In this document: positions 55,601-63,593 of the stretch, piece by piece | Numbering within the stretch: the stretch's first letter is position 1 | Layout of the letters: each line of letters starts with the position of its first letter | Assembly: GCA_030549495.1 (NCBI GenBank) | Contig: JAUIRK010000862.1 | Span: 370,001 to 434,000 of the forward strand | Reading direction: 5' to 3' | Length of the DNA stretch: 64,000 bases | From: Nectonema munidae | Taxonomy: Eukaryota; Nematomorpha; Nectonematoida; Nectonematidae | Program-made: the position numbers and the translations under genes | Notes under the pieces: model-generated | Told to the model about the DNA's origin: nothing | The model's input: only the letters and a program-made list of their open reading frames with translations | Databases searched by the model: none

Positions 55601-58592
55601 CGTTCAACGTCTCGAAACTCCTCTCTCCCTTCAACAAAGCCTTGGACGATTTTCTCATCTTCATGCACTCTGTCCAAGAAACGCGTAAACAGCTTTCACT
55701 CACTCACGCACGCATCCCCGTTTTCCCCATCTGAAGCAGCGTCTACTTCCTCCGATCGTGTATTTCGCGGTAAACTTCGTCAGTTTGAGCATAGTAATAA
55801 TCCTACTATTCACAAAAAGTGGATATTTATTTGTGGGAAAACCCAGTAATGATGAGGAAAAACCAGGTATGATGAGCCTGCAACACAATTACTAATATAA
55901 AAAATAGGAGAAAGTGAAAGATATTTTTATACTCAACCTATTTTTCACATTTTAAAATATGTGCATGAAAATTGCGATTCTCCTATATCCCTAAGATTCC
56001 TTTATTTAGAGGCCCTTTTTTAACCTTAACAGTAAAGTAGAGGAAAGGGAACCGAAAGAAAAGAAATATCATCGCCCAGCTATAAAAAAAATAGATAAAA
56101 TTGCAGTTTATCAGCATCTTTGTTAATTGAAATGAAAAAAGTTATATATTGAGAAATGTATAGCGACCCGAAAATTGCCAGTGCGAAAACTGTAAATCAT
56201 GAAATCTTCGTGATATTCTTATTTGCTTAAAATTCGGGGAAAGCTGATATTTCGCACATGTTTTAGTCTGAAAGTTTTACAGAGAAAAATAAAACTACGC
56301 AAACTTTTCTTGATTTGCAGTATATGTTTCTAAAATTTAGATGTTTAGCCTAAAAAATTAAAAAAAAATTACTTATTGTGCACTTATAATTGAAATTGCT
56401 GTGATTTTTCATTTTATTTACGAACGATTTCAAATGTGATAAAAGATCTTTTTTTATAAATAAAAAACTTGAAACTGTGCATTCGTGTAATTTAATTTTG
56501 CGAAATTTTTGTGATAGAGGCGGCGCTACCTATCTATTTTCAAAATAGGAGCCCCCCCTCTTCTAGTGTCCTTCGTTTCTACCCCTCTCTATAAATAACT
56601 AAGATAGGCTTAAACTAACTTTATGAATAATACAAAAATCTTACATTCCGTTAAAATTGGTTTTAGGTATGGGAAGTGAACCACGTTTCGCAACCAATAT
56701 ATTAATCCTTTATACGAAGAAAAAATTATCACTCATAGTTTCTCTGTGACTGATGAAGATTAGGGATATAAGAGCAATTTGTTCATATTGTCAATTCGCA
56801 TAAGGTTTCTCAGAAGCTACATTCATAGCAGCTATAGTTGAGCAGCATATAGTGCCAAATTCTTATATCAACTAATTAGCCCAATTATCTGCTTGGAAAG
56901 GTCCTGAACAAACACTAAAAATTATAATTATATCATATTTGGATTTTCAAATCTCTTTTTTTTGAAATTATAAAATATATAGATGAAAAGGCGAAGATTC
57001 TGTTATTGAAAATCCAGTAGAACTCAATATTTCTTAAAAACGAAGACATCATTCGGGGGGGGGGGGGGGTATCCAAAGTTGACATAAGTCGATTTTGTTA
57101 AGTGATGATATATCTAAAAGTTGACATGAGGGGGGAGGGGGTTAAAATTTATTTAAAAAAAAAAGGTTGACGTCAATTGTGAACGACCCCTTATTGTACA
57201 TAAGAAGTGTAGCATATTGACTCCCAACTTCGGCGAGCAAGCTTTCAAACTGTCTGTGATGCAAAGGACGTGGCACTGATATAATTCACAATTTGGGTGA
57301 CGTCTTTAATTATACCCTCCAAAGATTAAAAAAAATTTTTAGCGCATAAAACTTCTTGATGAATTATACAATGAAACTTGATAATTTCATGCTGAATTTT
57401 TTGGGAAAACAAATTCACGAATCCGTTATTTTTTCCAACCATAGATGGAGCACCATCAGTTGTTATGGAGACACTCATTTTGAAATCATTTTTTTTTCAA
57501 CAAAGCATTCCATAACTGAATTATATATATCTACTCCTTGCGTCGTTTTAGACAAACTTATGAGTTGAATCAATTCTTTCTTCACTTTCTTTTGTATTGA
57601 AAAGCGTAAAATCACAGCTAGTATAGCATGGTTATTGATATGCATAGTTTCAACTAAGCACATTGAACAACATAAGGCCTTTTCTAAGTCGGTACAAATA
57701 TCAACATCAGCGGCCATACGTAAAATTCTATCTTTTACTGTGTTTCTACTCAAGGAAACATCAGATATACGTTTTAAAATTTTTCCTTGTTTTGAAAATC
57801 AAAAAAGATACATCCTAATAAAAAAGTTTTTTTAATGAAATCTCCATCAGATAAACTTTTTTCTTGTTTTGCCCAGTTTAAAGACATTTGAAAGCTTGCT
57901 TTAAGAAGATAATCATCCTTTTTGATGAAAGATGAAAGAGCTTGATGCTGAAAACAATGTTTTTTAAATTCTTTTTGAATGACTTCTTTTTTTTCGCTGT
58001 CCAGTAAATTTGCAATTTTTTATGCACGTTTTCAAAATGCCTTAACACTAGAAGTTCTACACGATACAATCCCCACATAAAACGCATAAAGCTTTATTTT
58101 TATGTTCTACAATTCCATACATCGCTATGTTTAATAGCATTAATCCTCATTGATTTTCATATGGTTCAAAACGGACGGAAATCTAAAAATAATAATTTCA
58201 AATTTTTCGTATTTATCAATTATTTCCTTTTTTTCAAATAAAATTATTAACTTTTTTAATTGTTGATAGAAATAATGCTTTAAACTAAGAACTTTCATTA
58301 GCTAAGAACTTTCATTTTTCAAGATTAAAACTTATTTTTAATTATGTTATCACGATAGTTCAATTATGTGGGGAAAAACCTTTTATTCCTACTACAAAAT
58401 TAGATCAGATCACCTGGTTCTTATATTAATCTTTATTTTTACCTCTTTAAATATTTTCTTCGATTTCAATAGATAACGAATTCTATGTTTGCAATTCTCA
58501 TAACTTTGGCTACATTTTTCCTCCTCAAGATTCGAATTCGTCTTTACAAGAATCAATCAAATCTTTCACAGAGTTTCGATTGGACCACGTTT
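43496..58592 (+). CDS. Procollagen galactosyltransferase-like gene (GLT25D/COLGALT), partial
   Basis: Family members are ER-lumenal enzymes that add galactose to hydroxylysine in collagens. Seven exons were read: 43496-43665, 45835-45935, 49195-49322, 49378-49442, 50349-50415, 55474-55684 and 58473-58592. All six introns are GT-AG and the frame is kept throughout. The first 287 residues start with a signal peptide (MKFLLLSLLLLFNTIF). Family blocks follow: ICFLVRNKAHILPYFL, SDHNVDNSTKILDEWL, QRFQHILALKEKALSSAR, YILYLDVGNFLIYPDVL, THENYANFWGS, GYYKRSKDYFSI with GCFNVSLVYSAFLVDL, LDDFLIFMHSV and EFYVCNSHNFGYIF. Full-length relatives have about 600 residues, so the second domain lies beyond the window. 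The DAD motif expected in the fourth exon reads DVG. It may be a CERCAM-like inactive paralogue or a diverged enzyme. Confidence 0.85.
43666..45834 (+). other. COLGALT-like intron 1
   Basis: A 2.2-kb intron. It contains a (TA)n run at 43733-43752 and a minus-strand LINE fragment. Nothing else is recognised. Confidence 0.6.
44115..44440 (-). mobile_element. Jockey-like LINE reverse transcriptase fragment
   Basis: The minus strand reads LSPILFNI and LDIPQPTKPHIHLVTYADY, then ITITSTHPNIDTAKHDMQEY. This is the PQGSxLSP to YADD part of a Jockey-like reverse transcriptase, with the second catalytic Asp changed to Tyr. It is G-poor in the sense strand and lies antisense inside intron 1 of the COLGALT-like gene. 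Confidence 0.7.
45835..45935 (+). CDS. COLGALT-like exon 2
   Basis: It encodes IRSDHNVDNSTKILDEWLTN and then VGNLYTNVDYSHD, matching 'V-R-S-D-H-N-x-D-N-S-T' of the family. The acceptor is TTTTTAG. The donor GTTTTG is weak, but using it gives the right frame and the length expected from relatives. Confidence 0.8.
46560..46675 (-). repeat. Dispersed repeat related to the 28-bp array region
   Basis: On the minus strand it reads ATATGAACAGAAAGTTGAAC, then TTGTCTCCTTAG and GAAATAGAAACCATCGTAGT, matching 39516-39605. The same unit therefore occurs in and out of the 36467-40044 element. Confidence 0.7.
46863..47216 (-). CDS. Unidentified minus-strand ORF
   Basis: An open frame of about 117 codons with balanced amino-acid use, reading VKNSIKCTVAKESLHNTG, LNYQKYLYLELSLIIGP and DLRNIIFPHELHKVLGLRLK. 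Its GC content is visibly higher than the surrounding intron. I do not recognise the family. It may be a piece of an unrecognised mobile element, since it lies inside an intron on the opposite strand. No convincing splice sites bound it. Confidence 0.3.
   Translation of the reverse strand, partial: CAVKNSIKCTVAKESLHNTGIDDTIMRCLNYQKYLYLELSLIIGPIRHGDLSILQEVSVSCTQAWCGKSSSVDLRNIIFPHELHKVLGLRLKLYETFVLFHNSIKFNEAITMASKIR
47317..47508 (-). pseudogene. hAT transposase C-terminus (ZBED5/SCAND3 type)
   Basis: The minus strand reads LPFRSSYLCKLFLSALTTIK, then SKKRGRMINIDQELRVALSN. This is the last part of the hAT dimerisation domain in ZBED5/SCAND3/FAM200-like proteins (usually 'F-x-S-x-Y-L-C-E-x-x-F-S-A-L'). 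The E and G positions are changed. No other part of this copy was found next to it. Confidence 0.65.
48021..48300 (-). CDS. Unidentified Gly-rich minus-strand ORF
   Basis: A GC-richer open frame reads LPPFNPQLEKVLGADTQAAE, then DEELLGEVIRYVKDHGGFV and GLIKGWLGGLTTGFYRLGTW. Amphipathic and glycine-rich parts alternate. The surrounding 47900-49050 also has raised GC, so a foreign insertion of about 1 kb is possible. I cannot name the family. A short direct repeat of TTGGAACATTTGTGGT lies at about 48779 and 48807. Confidence 0.3.
48868..48953 (+). mobile_element. SINE, 3' body only
   Basis: GGTAAAATTGTCCCAAAAAA and CCATGCCTTCCAAAGGAAAC through CTCCTTCACATACAGCA match the 3' body of the SINE at 49822-50051. 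The tRNA-like head is missing. Confidence 0.75.
49195..49322 (+). CDS. COLGALT-like exon 3
   Basis: It encodes DSLDKHADQKSLFDWSTQRF and continues through ALKEKALSSARNRNFHYIL, the conserved 'L-R-x-x-A-L-x-S-A-R' helix region. The acceptor is TTTTGAAG and the donor GTAATA. Confidence 0.85.
49378..49442 (+). CDS. COLGALT-like exon 4, DxD region
   Basis: It encodes YLDVGNFLIYPDVLNFLIKT. Relatives have 'D-A-D-N' here; this copy has D-V-G-N, so one metal-binding acidic residue is missing. The acceptor is TTTTTAG and the donor GTGAGT. Confidence 0.85.
49822..50051 (+). mobile_element. tRNA-derived SINE
   Basis: The head resembles a tRNA, with a box-A-like GGTTGGGTAGATACTGAG and a good box B, GGGTTCGATCCCGC. 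A family body of TCATAGTTTGATACAAGC and GGGTAAAATTGTCCCAAAAA ends CTCCTTCACATACAGCA. It is the most complete of three copies in the window and lies in intron 4 (49443-50348). Confidence 0.8.
50349..50415 (+). CDS. COLGALT-like exon 5
   Basis: It encodes EIVGPLLTHENYANFWGSVG and ends before a consensus GTAAGT donor. It corresponds to 'V-V-A-P-M-L-x-S-x-x-x-Y-S-N-F-W' in relatives. Confidence 0.85.
50596..50835 (-). CDS. Unidentified minus-strand ORF
   Basis: The frame reads LNERHILGRDHRNDNRDWK, then SPDLTPLSQEMGPEVSFLNK and IMEKVIYCVQRLKGDSLGK. Composition is that of a real polar protein rather than AT-rich noise. A plus-strand ORF just downstream (50905-51064; YLSYILNAINHKRNSYEEIQ) has a similar look. 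Neither is recognised and neither fits the COLGALT reading frame. Confidence 0.25.
   Translation of the reverse strand: MMLNERHILGRDHRNDNRDWKSPDLTPLSQEMGPEVSFLNKIMEKVIYCVQRLKGDSLGKEMPQSLNNSQLYLHFRQKE
51851..52260 (+). mobile_element. Retroposon (SINE-like) with 19-bp target duplication
   Basis: TTTTGGAGCTTTGAATATA lies on both sides (51832-51850 and 52261-52279). The 3' part holds GCCGGATGCCCTTCCTGACG, a motif I know from the 3' ends of many animal SINE/LINE pairs, followed by TTTTACGGCTACC and a CTTT tail. The unit AAATCGSTTTTACGGCTAC also occurs at the 5' end, so the element may be a dimer. Confidence 0.8.
52519..54333 (-). pseudogene. GTF2IRD2/ZBED-like hAT transposase pseudogene
   Basis: The coding region reads in order across several frames. 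FVEHRKFQQKWEIEFF is the N-terminus, KAAKPFTDGEFIKKCLL follows, and then FSAYSVAVDESKDITDTAQL with the first catalytic Asp region. ITTDGAPSMTGKKNGLVALV comes next, then LAFLVDITQELNALNKKLQG, APPEFYMELIDLQCNSELK, and FGSTYLCEKLFSTLNFTKSK with LTDEHLQTLLRVSFASSLKP, the dimerisation end. The domain order is complete. About five breaks separate the frames. It lies antisense in intron 5 of the COLGALT-like gene. Confidence 0.85.
54405..54480 (+). mobile_element. Solitary pogo/Tigger-like end
   Basis: CAGTAAAATCTCGGTATGTC after TA, followed by GATAAGTCAAACATTTCG and TTATGTCGAAG, is a typical Tigger-like terminus. No inverted partner was found downstream, so the rest is deleted. It sits inside the hAT transposon. 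Confidence 0.6.
55474..55684 (+). CDS. COLGALT-like exon 6
   Basis: It encodes GYYKRSKDYFSIVRAQIKGC, then FNVSLVYSAFLVDL and FNKALDDFLIFMHSV. Relatives read G-Y-Y-K-R-T, G-C-F-x-V-P-x-V-H-S-T-F-L-I-D-L and S-F-D-D-I. The acceptor is TTGACAG. The donor GTAAAC (55685) was chosen because it gives a residue count to exon 7 equal to that in relatives, while reading on hits a stop. Confidence 0.85.
55685..58472 (+). other. COLGALT-like intron 6
   Basis: A 2.8-kb intron. It includes a hAT transposase remnant, a 17-base G run at 57055-57071 and a lone GGCGGCGCTACC-type transposon end near 56520-56590. Confidence 0.6.
57190..58070 (-). pseudogene. hAT transposase remnant (ZBED5/SCAND3 type)
   Basis: The minus strand reads ALSSFIKKDDYLLKASFQMS, then LSDGDFIKKTFL, LSRNTVKDRILRMAADVDIC, LISLSKTTQGVDIYNSVMEC and SITTDGAPSMVGKNNGFVNL with HCIIHQEVLCAK. 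These are the central blocks of ZBED5/SCAND3-like hAT proteins in the right order. Frameshifts and stops separate them. The N-terminal BED finger and the C-terminal dimerisation region are missing here. It lies antisense in intron 6. Confidence 0.8.
58473..58592 (+). CDS. COLGALT-like exon 7 (end uncertain)
   Basis: It encodes NEFYVCNSHNFGYIFPPQDS, then SSLQESIKSFTEFRLDHV, matching 'M-Y-V-C-N-x-x-x-Y-G-F-L-P' and 'S-T-L-Q-D-E-A-E-S-F' of relatives. The acceptor is TTTCAATAG. The donor is taken as GTATGA at 58593, but GTTTGT a few bases earlier is possible. Exon 8 was not found in the remaining 5.4 kb. Confidence 0.8.
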
Positions 58593-58885
58593 GTATGATG
58601 TTTTCATATTTTTTTCTTTCATTCCATATATCTCCAACCTGATTACTGTCGGTGTCATGTTGTTTCTATCTTTCATACTTATTTTTGGACTCTACTGCTG
58701 ATTTTTGCTATTAAAATTTTTCCTGAATTTGCGTGATAGTTGATTGACAAGTGCCCAACCAATTTCTAAATGGGCCTTAATTAATATGTAAAATTTTGGA
58801 AAGCTATTGTTGGAGCTAGAATTAGCATTAATATTATTAGTATTAGAGTTAGTGTTACCGCGATCGTACATACATACATTTACAT

Positions 58886-59143
58886 TAGAGATGTATCGGA
58901 TATCCGCATCCACAAATTTTCGAATATTTTTCTTTTTTCTATATATCGCAAAAAAATGTCGGATTTTTACTTTATCCAAAATTTTTATAACACATACACA
59001 TTGGCATCTTCTCTCTAAATTTTTAAGAAGTATAAAACTTGCGTTTGCTTTGAATAGCAAATATGATATCCGCATCCGAAAGGATATCAAACTTGACATC
59101 TGCATCAACGGATATAAAAAATTTAATATCTGATACATCTCTA
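58886..59143. mobile_element. 258-bp hAT-type MITE
   Basis: The left end TAGAGATGTATCGGATAT and the reversed right end TAGAGATGTATCAGATAT differ at one position. A perfect 8-bp duplication ATTTACAT flanks it (58878-58885 and 59144-59151). TAGAGATG ends are known from hAT families. Internal GATATCCGCATCC is repeated near both ends. Confidence 0.9.
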
Positions 59144-59151
59144 ATTTACAT

Positions 59152-60158
59152 ATACATTTTTTGACACAAACTTTCCTATTTATTTGTATTAATACACGTC
59201 TCACCCAAAAAACATCTAGACACACATACATACGAATGAGAATACGAACTATTGACATTAGACACCCACCCATACACTGAAATGTTTTAATTTCGAAAGT
59301 AGCGGTATAGACTATTTTGCTTTACAAATGTTTTTATATGTATATGTTATACCCTAATTTCCACTGATTTTTTTATATTTTTATTCTCTTCTAACTTAAT
59401 TTTTAATTTTAAAATTTTTATTTTTTTATTATTTATGTAAAAACGGCCCAAAACTGCCTTTTTAGCCTTAGGTTGTCTTCGTATCAAAGACCCCAGTAAA
59501 TTGAGTAAATTTCGGCATAGAAAGTCATCAATGCGCCATTTTGGGATTATACACTGCTCTGCTTTTGACCCAATCGCCATGTGCTGGCAAGCCCTAAACT
59601 AAACGATACTTATAAAAAATCTTTCTCTTTCCATTTACCCTCTTTCAACCTAAATGTGTATTGTTTTTGTAATTTGCATGCACTGTGTCCTTTTTTTGAA
59701 TTAAAATGTGTCAAGCATCTAAATTGTTCATTTCTAAATTGTACTATTCATACTCTACTTGTTATTAGAGAAGTTAAATACGTTTTATCGCAGCGCCGCG
59801 TTTATTCGCAAGCGTGTGTTACGGGCGTTTGCCTCTAATTTTACTACTATATGTTCATGGTTAAGCAACCTATATCTATGTATTTTAAAGCGGGCGTTGT
59901 TTTGTCCCGGGAAGTCAGATTACACAAACTCTTTGATGTGATTGGGTGAAAAAAAATTTAGTTTTAGCCAATCAAATTATGCTAGAACCGAGCGTATTAT
60001 TTTGAAAATTTCTTAAATAAATTTTGCCTATTCAAATGGACTGCGCAAAACAATCCCCGCTCGAGGCGAGTTATTTCTTAGCACTAGAATTACCAAGCTG
60101 ACAAATTGATCTTTAAGTTTAATGATGGATGCTTGGAAAATCCACAAGATCACTAAAA
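59152..60158. other. Intron or intergenic sequence, no gene recognised
   Basis: Two GC-richer patches (59440-59600 and 59775-59930) break the AT-rich background, but neither gives a recognisable product. A minus-strand ORF at 59347-59580 becomes Lys-rich noise after about 45 codons. Confidence 0.35.
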
Positions 60159-60395
60159 TTTAAGCTTTGCTTCTGCAAATGTCCGATCTTTGGTTGGAAG
60201 GAGCGCAGAGGTTGTAAACATGCTTAGTAGAATGAATGTAGATATCGCAGGATTACAGGAGGGAATGTGTAAAAACAATGGGACAAAGACAATTAAGGGA
60301 GAAGAATATGCTTTAAAATTGTACTGAAGTAGCAAGTGTAATGGACGAGGTGGAGTTGAATTTATGGTGCAAATGGATAGAGAAGGTGATTTCTG
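60159..60395 (+). mobile_element. LINE endonuclease N-terminal fragment
   Basis: The frame reads SANVRSLVGRSAEVVNMLSR, then MNVDIAGLQEGM, and after a stop SSKCNGRGGVEFMV. This is the N-terminus of an endonuclease from the LINE group often annotated as 'craniofacial development protein 2-like'. The N and E catalytic positions are kept. It probably belongs to the same type as the 3' end at 62520-63150. Confidence 0.65.
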
Positions 60396-60473
60396 TCAGA
60401 CGCGTACGGGGTAGCATAATAGTTTTCTTTTTCAATTAAAAAAGAAATTAGGACTGTCTTGTCAGTGTATGCA

Positions 60474-60600
60474 TAGTGTCTACAGGTCAGAGAAACCTGG
60501 AAATTCTGGAAAGGTCAGGGATTTTCTCCATAGGTTAGGGAAACCTGAAAAAGTCAGGGATTTTTTGAAAATTTCAGGATTTTTATATCTTTCATATGAT
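60474..60600 (+). repeat. 'Gtctacaggtcaggg' transposon terminal repeat
   Basis: GTGTCTACAGGTCAGAGAAA is followed by three imperfect repeats of CAGGGATTTTYTCC/GAAAACCTGG type units. This terminal motif is common in arthropod genomes. It may be the left end of the hAT-like element that follows, which is an inference from position only. Confidence 0.45.
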
Positions 60601-61112
60601 AAATTTGGTGTTTTGCCTTGACAAGTCAGTTAATAGAATATACTTTACTTTATATCAATGTTCACTCATCATGAATTCCACATAAAGGATAACATTTAAT
60701 TCAATTAATAACCCTGCAGGAGGGACTGATACTTATTCACTTCAATGAGCATAGAAACCCTTCAGTTTTCATCATCCACCTGTTTCTTCGCAGGTTTTAC
60801 ACCACCAAGGTAAGTCGGTTTTTTTCTTTCTACTATATTATTATGTTTCTGTGCCGTTCTATTTAAACTCAAAATATGTGTTTCTGGTTATTTTGATATA
60901 CCCCAAAGCATTTTCCTCTTAAAATAGGATATTTTAAATTTAATCCAAAAGAATTATGTATAGGTGAATATGCTCATGGTATAGGTAATTTTTCATTCTA
61001 TATGTTTTTTATTTTACTTTTTTTAAATTTGTTATTCATTTTTTCAGAATCATTTATCTATTATGTTGTTAGTATATGTTGTTTTTGCACCATATTAAAT
61101 TGATTAATTCTA

Positions 61113-62470
61113 ATGACTTCCAAGCAACCTTCCTTCAATGTTGGTTGGATAGATGCAAAGCTTCATCCTGAATTCAGTCTATGGTTAGAAAAGGGAGTGA
61201 ATGATAGATATGATCGGTGCAAATTTTGTTTGAAAAATATTTTGCTCTCAAATATGGGAAAAACAACTCTCACAAGTCACACTAAAAGTGATAAACACAG
61301 AAAAGCTATAAATAGTGTGACAACGTCTAAGAAGATTTTTAATTCTACATATCCGTTTACCCACTCTGATGAAGTTACTGAAAAGGAAAATGCAATAGAT
61401 ATGTCCTTAGAATCAATTAATAGAGATTCGAGTTCCCAATCTATTAAACTGTAGTTAAATTTATCGAAAGAACTTCTGAAAGCTGAAATTCTTTGGGTTT
61501 GAACTTCCACATCTGCACATATTTCTAATAGAGCAGCAGAGACATGCCAACGATCATTTGAATCAATGTTTTTAGATTCTAAAATAGCTTCTTTATTTGA
61601 TGTTGCGAAAGACAAATTCAATTACCTAACAATTTTTGGAATAGGTAAATATTTTAGCGAAAACTTAATGAAAATGATAGTTAAAATTCCAAAAAAATTT
61701 GCAGTATTTTTTGATGAAGCCTTGAATACACAAATGGATATCCATGTGAGGTATGAATATCCAGACACTCACAGTGTTATAACGACTTATTAACCTTGGA
61801 AATGCATTGGGCCCTTTGCTTAAACAGAATGATACATTTACACATGGATGGTCCTAATGTCAATTTGAAATTATTGAGATTAATTAAAGAAGAGTTACAA
61901 GTAGATACTGATTCTCCTAAGCTTCTTGAGATTGGAAGCTGCTCATTGCATGTTATACATGCTGCCTTGAAATCAGGTCATAAGAAAGCTCAATGGAAGT
62001 TGTTAAAGTTTTTGAGATATTCGTATTATTTATTTAACAATCGTCCAATCAGAAAGGGAATTTTCACCAATATAACTGTTTCTAGAGAGTTTCCCTTGAA
62101 ATATTGTATAACACGCTGGACAGACAATAGTAAAGCTCTTTCTACTTCTATTAGAATATTACCCCGCCTAAGAACTTTCATTAGTAAAAGTTCTCCTATA
62201 TCCACTTCTAAATTTTTACTTTCAAGTTTTGTTGCACCACCTGCTGATGATCTCATTAAAAATATGAGCGAATCTCAAATATTTAAAAACGTGAAAAAAT
62301 TTTTACGAGACGCCCTAAAAATTCTTACTTTAGTTGTTAGTTGCCAATCACCCAAAATTATTTTATTAGGAGATGTTCAAAGACTGGATGTCTGCTTAAT
62401 CCATATGAATTTGTTAAATCAATTGTCCGCGATTGAATTAGATGAACTTAAAAATGCTATATTAGAATGA
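61113..62470 (+). pseudogene. BED-finger hAT-like transposase, degraded
   Basis: A first ORF starts MTSKQPSFNVGWIDAKLHPE and has a BED-type finger, CKFCLKNILLSNMGKTTLTS followed by HTKSDKH. After several breaks a second ORF (61796-62470) reads MDGPNVNLKLLRLIKEEL, GSCSLHVIHAALKSGH, SYYLFNNRPIRKGIF and FPLKYCITRWTDNS. This 'M-D-G-P-N-V-N' and 'I-G-S-C-x-L-H' series is found in a multicopy hAT-like family of invertebrates and fish. The C-terminal dimerisation part is missing. At least three breaks are present. Confidence 0.7.
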
Positions 62471-62519
62471 ATGTTTTATCCATAGAAGCCTGAAACGTTT
62501 TGAGCTTGCAAACAGTTAA

Positions 62520-63150
62520 ATCCTAATGGCTTTCATGCCTGGTAAAACACGATTGATTTCATTTTTACTGTGAGACAATTGATGCATAAACTTTGATCGT
62601 ATCCGAAGAGAGGTGGTTTGCGGGCACTGAGTAAAAGGGATGTGATGTAGTATGAAGTGAGAGTTGTGATGGAGATGTACAGAAAAGTTAAGACTACTAG
62701 CATGATAGATAGGTGAATGATCCCAATGGTTTGGCATGAAGGTCGGGGTGCACCAAGGGTCAATGCAACGACAGAAATAAGAATGATACGGATGATGTGT
62801 AGCAAGACAAGATTCCAAGTGCGGTTTAAAGAAAGATAACGGAGATTGAAGATATTGAAAGACACTTGGAAGAATATCGACTGCGTTGACTGGGTCATCT
62901 TGAGAGAATGAATGCAACAAGTTCAATCATAAAAGTAAGTGATGAAAGAGTTAGTGAAAATATGAAGGGAAGAAGACTAAAAAAGACGTGGGGGGAAATC
63001 GTGAAAGAAGACATGAAGAAAAGTGACTTCAAGATTGAAGAATCGCTAGTGAGAAAAAGCTGGAAATGTCGCTGCAGCAAACTGATCCATCCTGGCCAGC
63101 TTGGATGAGGACCAAGCTCTCATATGAACAAATTGATGATGATGAATGTT
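62520..63150 (+). mobile_element. LINE 3' end with GAT-repeat tail
   Basis: The plus strand reads GHLERMNATSS after a shift, then SENMKGRRLKKTWGEIVKED and KSWKCRCSKLIHPGQLG, with a stop and a tail of GATGATGATGAATG. This is the 'G-H-V-x-R-M ... G-R-x-x-K-x-W-x-x-x-V-x-x-D' C-terminus of RTE/CRE-like LINE proteins. The two longer minus-strand ORFs over 62516-62926 are shadows. Confidence 0.65.
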
Positions 63151-63389
63151 CAAAGGTCAATTTGTCTGTTTGTATTTATTCACTTTTGTTAGTTAATACT
63201 GCTACCTTCAATACATATCTTATACATAAACCTTTCACACCATAGAACAAAGGGGTAGAGTTGGAGTCGTTTCTGATTATAATTAAAATGACAGAAAAAT
63301 CGTAAACGGAATCATGATTATTTTTTTAACCCCAAAATAAAAATGAATCAGACCTAGAGAACCACAAAAATCAGATTTTCTTAGTAGTA

Positions 63390-63593
63390 GTGCTGAAAAC
63401 TTTTCTGGTATACATCAGGAGAAAGAACAGAGTTTCTTGCAAAACAATTAGATGCCAATCCCCTAAATCATGGGTAGAGAAGGATTTTTTTATCCATACA
63501 GCTAGAAGTCATGACACCTACGATTTAGTGTTTGACAGCTATGACGAACAACTATATGAATATTTCGGCAAATCATGCATCAACACTAGATGA
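63390..63593 (+). CDS. Unidentified ORF near the right edge
   Basis: The frame reads LKTFLVYIRRKNRVSCKTIR, then SWVEKDFFIHTARSHDTYDL and VFDSYDEQLYEYFGK. It looks like protein, but no family is recognised. I checked whether it could be exon 8 of the COLGALT-like gene and could not support it. Confidence 0.2.
   Translation: MLKTFLVYIRRKNRVSCKTIRCQSPKSWVEKDFFIHTARSHDTYDLVFDSYDEQLYEYFGKSCINTR

Noticed and set aside
58692-59273. 193-codon minus-strand ORF
   Set aside because: It runs across the MITE at 58886-59143 and has the Asn, Ile and Lys-rich composition of AT-rich noise.
62516-62926. Minus-strand ORFs of 121-136 codons
   Set aside because: They are antisense shadows of the LINE 3' region read on the plus strand.
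63390-63593. ORF as exon 8 of the COLGALT-like gene
   Set aside because: YIRRKNR vaguely recalls the family's N-L-x-R-R-x-x-R block, but nothing after it aligns and no good acceptor precedes it.
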